A stretch of 64,000 nucleotides of DNA from Paguma larvata (Eukaryota; Chordata; Mammalia; Carnivora; Viverridae): assembly GCA_030068075.1 (NCBI GenBank), contig CM057832.1:78772502-78836501 (forward strand), given 5' to 3'. Positions 58,781 through 64,000 of the stretch are shown here, in pieces (position 1 is the stretch's first letter; each line of letters opens with the position of its first letter). The notes beneath the pieces were generated by a model that was not told the origin of the DNA, ran no database searches, and saw only the letters and a list, made by a program, of their open reading frames with translations. The position numbers and the translations under genes are program-made.

Positions 58781-59939
58781 CTGAGCTCGGCCGGCGTGGA
58801 GACCTTCTCTCACTGTGAATTCTTTGCAGTCCTTTGATTTGAATTCTTTCCCCCCACGGCCTCCAGAGAATTTCAGTCTGCGGTGAACATTTTTTAAATC
58901 TTGGTTTAAAGAGCTGCTTCGCATTAACCAAATTAACCGAGCGAAAGGGCAGAAGTGGAGTCAGCCAGGGACCTCTGCCCTTTTATTATGGGAGCAGCAC
59001 AGTGTGAACCAGCTCAAGGCCAAGTGCCGGTGAGATTTCCTACTCCGCCCTTCCTGGAGCCCTCCTGAAACGTTAATACCTTTTTGGTGCATTAAGGCCA
59101 AGAGTAAACATTTGTCTTCTCCTGGCCTCGAGCAGTCCCCTCAGCAAATAATAGGACGCATATTATTATTCAGAGAGAGTGTTTTCCCCACCAAGGGAGT
59201 CAAGTGCATTCATTTTTTACGCGTGGGATCTTCCGAGCCATTGTTTCCATTTGCGCTCAGAGCCCGCGTTCTCGAGGGTGTACCTACAGGCTTCCCTTTG
59301 AGTCGCGGTTCATCGCGACGTATGTGAGCCTCTGGGATCCTGGGAATGAACACGGGGATCTGAAATCTAAAGGTTCTAGAGCTGCAAGAACCAGCTGGCT
59401 CACTATCTACACCGGGGACCAGTGCGTCTTTGCTATTTATTTTTTATATATATAAAATTGAGAGTGATCACAAATTTGAACAGGAGAATGGAATTCATCC
59501 TCGATCGAGCGTTTTTAAAAAGTGAGGGCCTTCTTTACATAGATGAAAATAAAGAGACGGGAGCTACGCCATGCAAAATTAATGACAGGGATTTGAAATG
59601 CAGGTAGCAGTGTTCTGCATTAAACAAAGTGTGAACATTTTTCCAAGACAAGTCTGTAGTTTTGGACGTGAGTGCCTCCTAGAGCCCCAGGGTCGGAACC
59701 AGTGGGGCAGGCAATGGATCCCCCCCCAAAAAAGCTTTATGGACATTTCAGAACTAGAAAGAATTGTATAGATCCTCTTGGTTCAAAGAAAGGGAAAAGA
59801 AGGGTTCACCACCTCCCTTCCAGGGGGCCAGCTCTGATGGGGCCGAGGCAGTCAGAAGAGTGGGTGGGAGACCTGCCCATCCTAAAGAGCTAGCGTGCAG
59901 GGCAGCTCCACGAGCGACCTTTCCTTCAGGAGAGAGAGA

Positions 59940-60125
59940 GGTCAGAGCTTGGGCCTTAAGACCTGGGCTTGAGTCCTGCCTCTGCCACTCTAATGCAGTG
60001 AAAACTCTCTGGGCCTCAGTTTTCCCATCTGTAAAATGGAGTTCAATGATTCTATACTCATGAAATTGCTCTGCAAATTAAATCACATGAGATATTTAAA
60101 GCATTTCAGACAGTGTTCTCATACA
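59940..60125 (+). repeat. MIR in intron 1
   Basis: GGGCTTGAGTCCTGCCTCTG, GGGCCTCAGTTTTCCCATCT and GTAAAATGGA are in MIR order. Confidence 0.85.
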
Positions 60126-60153
60126 CCAAGAATTTTAAATAAAAAATAATTTA

Positions 60154-60382
60154 CGAGGCACCCGGGTGGCTCAGTCAGTTAAGTGACCTTTGGTTTCGGC
60201 TCTGGCCATGATCTTTCGGTTTGTGACATCTAATCCCATGTGAGGCTCCATGCTGACAGCACAGATTCTTTGGGATTCTTTCTGTCTCCCTCTGTCTCCC
60301 TGCCCCTCCCTTCTCTCCTTCCCTCTTTCAAAATAAACTTTAAAAAATAAAAAAATAAAAATAAAATATATTTTAAAAATAA
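60154..60382 (+). mobile_element. CAN-SINE in KLF9 intron 1, sense
   Basis: Head GAGGCACCCGGGTGGCTCAG; long A/T tail. Flanking AAAAAATAATTT copies at 60141-60152 and about 60383. Confidence 0.94.
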
Positions 60383-60624
60383 AAAAATAATTTTCAGGTG
60401 TTGCCCAGAAGCCCCTGAGGTTCCTAGAGTTTTTGTCTACAATCCCAGATCCGTCCAGCAGCCTCTCATTCATTTGAATAATACTTATTTCTTGAGCGAC
60501 TGTTCCCCCCATAGGGCTGTGCCACATGTGGAAAGCAGATACTGCGAATGTTGTGAATAATAGCAACAATAGAAAATTGTTAGTAGTAATATTATTAGTA
60601 ATAATAACCGTAATAGCAGTAACG

Positions 60625-60780
60625 TCCAACCTTTATTATATACCAACTTCTGCGCCAAATAGTTTACATACATTGTTACATATCAACTCACAGAAGTCCT
60701 AGGAGATAGGAAAGTACTCTTATTCTCATTTCATAGGAGGAATTAGACGTGGAGTGAGTTACCTTAGCCCAAGGTTACTC
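60625..60780 (-). repeat. MIR in intron 1
   Basis: Reverse of MIR 3' half: TTATTATATACCAACTTCTG, then AGTCCTAGGAGATAGGAAAG, then TTACCTTAGCCCAAGG. Confidence 0.75.
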
Positions 60781-62619
60781 TGGAATTTTCCTAGCATGTT
60801 TCTAGCTGCCTGGAGTCGCGCGTGAATTGTTGTTGGTTTGGACCCTTGGGTTTCTTTCCACCAGCGGGAAGGGATCCTGTGTTTTGCATGGCTCTCTAGA
60901 ACGTGGCTCCGAAGCCACCACTCTTAGCTCTCTACTCTCGTGTTCTACCTCTGGCTCATGGATGATTTTTGTGAACTTTGTTTAGAAATATCAATAGAAA
61001 TCTTGGACGCTGACCAGACCTAGCCTGTATTTTCCAATGGTTATCCAGAGCCTGCTTCCTTCCAATGGAAAAAGAACCTGGTTCTGGGTCCACAGCTGTC
61101 TTAGGACTCTTGGTCGCAAACAACAGAATCCAAATTTGGTCTGGCTCGATGGAAAATAGAACTTGATGGGTTCAAATTGCCAACACATCCGGGGTAGCTC
61201 TAGTTTCTGGTATCTCTGGATTCAGCTACTCAATGTCTAGCTCTCTCTCCCTGGCTCAGCGCTGCTATCCTCTGCTGTGGCTTCATGGAGGGCAGGCTGT
61301 CTCTGGATGGTGGTAAGGGGGCTGCCAGCAAGGTCAGACTCCCACACTGCCGATTCAGCAAGCCTTGCGGAAAGAGAGTTCTTCTTCCCGAATGATTCCG
61401 GCAAAAGTCTCAGGCTTCAATCTTCATAACAGAGTTAGAACCTTGTGTCTGTCCCTGAACTCAATCACTCCAAGCTCTGGGTTTGGGGTGTGGGATCACC
61501 CCCCCTCGCCACCACCACCCCGGAATCACATAGATTTAAGAGTGGGGAAGGGGTGGTTTCCAAAAAGAAATTCAAGGTGTGCCATTTAGAACCCAAAAGA
61601 GGCAATGCATGCCAGATAGCAAAAACAAGAGATACCCACTCTGTCTGCCCACGTAGAACTATAGACAGGAATGGTCCAAAGTCCAGATGTTTGACAAGAT
61701 GAGGGACAGATTAGAATGACGGCCTTTTTTTCCTCCCCTTTGAAAAGGAAGGGCTCCGGACTATCTCTGGAATTCCTCCTAAAGGATAGCCCACCAGTGC
61801 ATGTACTAAACGGTCTTTGCAGGAAATCCGTTATCAACATGTATTTCATGTGCTCAGGTTCATACCTGGATGCCCTCTTCCCTGGACATTCTGGAAGCCA
61901 GTACCCAAAGCCGCTCATGGAACCAGGTTGACAGCAGCAGCATGATAAGTAGAGCCATTTGCTTGGTCTGAATTCCAGCCGTCTGTCTGTTTTAATGCCC
62001 AGAGAAATGAGTTGTGTTTACACGAACATTCGTCACCCTGTGCGTTAATAGATAAAGGCCCCATCTTTACAAAGATGGGCTGTTTATATGACGGTTCCCA
62101 TTGGGATTCGGGAGTCTATTCAGCGTGTGATGCCCAACAAAAACACCATAATAAATTGTAAGAGGCAAAAATTAGCTCTTAAAAGTAACTTACGAAAAAC
62201 ACATAAAAATGACTTAAATCCCTACACTGCCGTAACTCTATGGTAGTTTTATACCACTGCCGGTTTAATGAAAATAAGCAGAACAGCAATCGAAGAGCTG
62301 GCTTCCCCTCTTTCGTGTTACAAATCATACCCCCGGCCCAGCCACGAGATGTTTGTCTGGTGAGCATTATCCCTCTGAGGGAAAGGGGGTGGGGAGGGGG
62401 GGAGTCCCCAGGTCCCCAGCATATAGAAACATGGACTCTGCCGCTCTAACCTGAGTTATAATTTCTGATGACCTACTTGCTTCCACTTCTTGTAGCACTG
62501 CCCAGAAATACCTGCCTGAGGAAGATGTGGGGGGGAGCCAGGTGGGGGCTCCTTGGTGAAGGTCTGGTGGCTCAGTCCTGCCAAGTTCTGTTGTGTCACC
62601 AAACACCAGGCAATGTGAT

Positions 62620-62790
62620 TTTTTTTAATTTATTTATTTTGAGAGAGAGAAAGAGAGAGAGAGAATCCCAGGCAGGCTTCATGCTATCAGCACAGAGCCC
62701 AATGCAGGGCTCGAACCCACAGAACCACGAGATCATGACCTGAGCCAAATCCAAGGGTCAGACTCTTAAACAAGGAGCCGCCCAGGGGCT
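62620..62790 (-). mobile_element. CAN-SINE in KLF9 intron 1, antisense
   Basis: T-rich tail on the left and reverse head GAGCCGCCCAGGGGCT on the right. Duplication CCAGGCAATGTGAT / CCAGGCAAACTAAT. Confidence 0.94.
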
Positions 62791-63450
62791 CCAGGCAAAC
62801 TAATGGCTCACTCCAACAAAGCTTGAAAAATGATTCGACAGTGGCCCACGTGGCCTGTGGCCGTCACAGCCTTACTGTGGTTGTTAGCAGTGTTGAGCCC
62901 AGAGAGAAGGGGCTGGCCACACAGGCTGAAGCATCACTTGTCACCCTAAGACGTGGCGAGTGCCACAGCCTGGCTGGCAGGTAGATTAGGCATTTTTTTA
63001 GCCAGACAGCAGTCTCGTCTCCTGTATTTTTTGCCGTTGGCCCATTGTATTCTCTGCGATTCAGCCCTCTGGATAGCAGTCGCTCCAGACCGGAGACTCT
63101 GGATGCCACACGATGTCACCTAAGTGCACAAATGGAAAGGTGATCTTTGTGTCCGCTGAGGATGCCGAAAGCCTCAGGGGCCCTTGTAAAAATACCTGTG
63201 TGCGTTGGGCATGAATTTCCCAGTAAAACCTGGGGAGGGCACAACATAACTGTCCAGAACCGGAACTGGGTTCTTGAGCCCTCCCCCCACCCCCACCCGT
63301 CTGTGCCGTTGGTCGAGAAATTTCCTCCTGATCTTATTCAGCGTCTCTCCATCACTTCTCTGTTGAATTGTGTTCTTCTTGGGGTGAATGTTTGCAAAAC
63401 TCAGAGTTCTTGCTCCTTCTCCCTTTGCCTTTCATGCTCGTGGGAGTGTT

Positions 63451-63636
63451 CTAGCGTTGGGTCGGTAAGAGGTCCACCTCTTTTTTTGGCATCTTGGCAT
63501 CAGGAAAGGGCCACTGACGCCGCGCACCATCCATTGGGCACCATCCTTTGACCTTGATGGTCTGTCCCCGGGGTGCCATGCACCAGCTTGCTTGGTCCTC
63601 AGGCACCAGCATCCTCTGCTGAAGACGGCTCTTCAT
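63451..63636 (-). other. Antisense ORF with strong Kozak start, unidentified
   Basis: On the - strand the start is GCAGCCACCATGA, a near-ideal context, opening about 61 codons. I do not recognise the protein. It is Arg/Lys/Pro-rich with no visible domain, signal peptide or membrane segment. No poly(A)-like tract marks it as a processed pseudogene. It may be chance or an old pseudogene piece. Confidence 0.2.
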
Positions 63637-64000
63637 GGTGGCTGCAGGTGATAGATCCTTGCAGTCTGTGACTCAGAACCCCTGTGGCATTCTCCCAACT
63701 GTGCGGTCCTGGAGCACACACAGTCCGTTTCCCCACCCTCCGTTCGCAAGGGCGAGGCGGCGAGGCAGCGAGGCGTGCAGAGAAACCCTTCTCTCGGCGC
63801 AGCTACCTGATCCCTCAGGTGCCCTGGCCCGTGGGGACCTCCCCAGAAGGGCTGGTGCGGAAAACAGTGGTTGGCCCCCTTGGGACTTGCCCGCGCCTGT
63901 TATTAACAGAATAGAGCACGCAGGGCACTTAGGAACCTCTAGGTCTCTTCTCCAAACTCAGCGCCTCCAGCCTTTCTGTGTAGCTCAGGTCTTGGTAGAA

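Larger units (their letters stand above)
52303..64000 (+). other. KLF9: KLF9 intron 1 (continues beyond window)
   Basis: About 11.7 kb of non-coding sequence follows the donor, and no KLF9 exon 2 (fingers 2-3) is present before the window end. The first ~7 kb holds no young transposon that I recognise, only short homopolymers and possible MIR scraps. Two CAN-SINEs lie further in, at about 60.15 and 62.62 kb. No other gene was recognised in it. Confidence 0.85.

Noticed and set aside
52303..64000. KLF9 exon 2 or another gene in the intron
   Set aside because: No finger 2-3 motif (such as CTWPDCLKKF or CPLCEKRF) was found in any frame; the intron runs past the window end.

Overview
This window looks like nuclear DNA from a carnivoran mammal, most likely a cat-family (felid) or other feliform species. 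It carries about 21 copies of the carnivore tRNA-Lys-derived CAN-SINE (head GGCGCCTGGGTGGCTCAG, TC-rich body, AATAAA-type tail) in their feliform form, one fairly young L1, and the old mammalian background of MIR, L2, L1M and MaLR/MLT1 LTR fragments. No bacterial, phage or organellar gene was seen. The only host protein-coding sequence I can support is the first coding exon of KLF9 (BTEB1), on the + strand at 51798-52302. It encodes residues 1-168 plus the first base of codon 169, and ends at a GT splice donor inside the first zinc finger. The rest of the window downstream (52303-64000) is KLF9 intron 1. Exon 2, with the end of zinc finger 1 and zinc fingers 2-3, lies beyond the window.

Layout. 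1-6460: an MLT1 LTR, then an old L1M copy on the - strand interrupted by CAN-SINEs, with a probable 5'-UTR remnant at its upstream end. 6460-12490: mostly unique sequence with L2/MIR scraps, a purine tract, and a compact CpG-dense block near 8.3-8.5 kb that may be a distal regulatory element. 12490-28900: intergenic DNA with seven CAN-SINEs, MLT1 and another LTR, L1M and L2 remnants and microsatellites. 28904-31771: a - strand L1 that keeps its 5' end, ORF1 and the first part of ORF2. It lacks the 3' part and poly(A), yet sits between matching 10-bp direct repeats. 31772-44000: L2 and L1M tracts (+ and -) with nested younger SINE and L1 pieces. 44880-47060: a long GC/CpG-rich region about 5-7 kb upstream of KLF9. 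It contains a DR+4 nuclear-receptor site and a near-consensus glucocorticoid response element about 140 bp apart. This resembles the conserved hormone-responsive KLF9 synergy module known from mouse and frog. 47060-50640: mostly unique sequence. 50690-52320: KLF9 promoter, 5' leader and exon 1 in a CpG island, with five CCAAT/ATTGG boxes, a CRE-like site, a short CGG repeat and several upstream ORFs. 52303-64000: intron 1, with MIRs and two CAN-SINEs.

In human, KLF9 lies between SMC5 and TRPM3 with TRPM3 on its 5' side. From that known order I infer that the first ~50 kb here is KLF9-TRPM3 intergenic DNA holding distal KLF9 regulatory elements. The parts that work together are the upstream hormone-response region, the NF-Y/CRE-type promoter, and a leader whose upstream ORFs probably limit translation of this immediate-early, hormone-induced repressor/activator. 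No undescribed multi-gene system was found. The best candidates for follow-up are the DR4/GRE enhancer, the uORF array and the 3'-truncated L1. All repeat family names are recognised from memory of consensus sequences, and boundaries without a stated flanking duplication are approximate.
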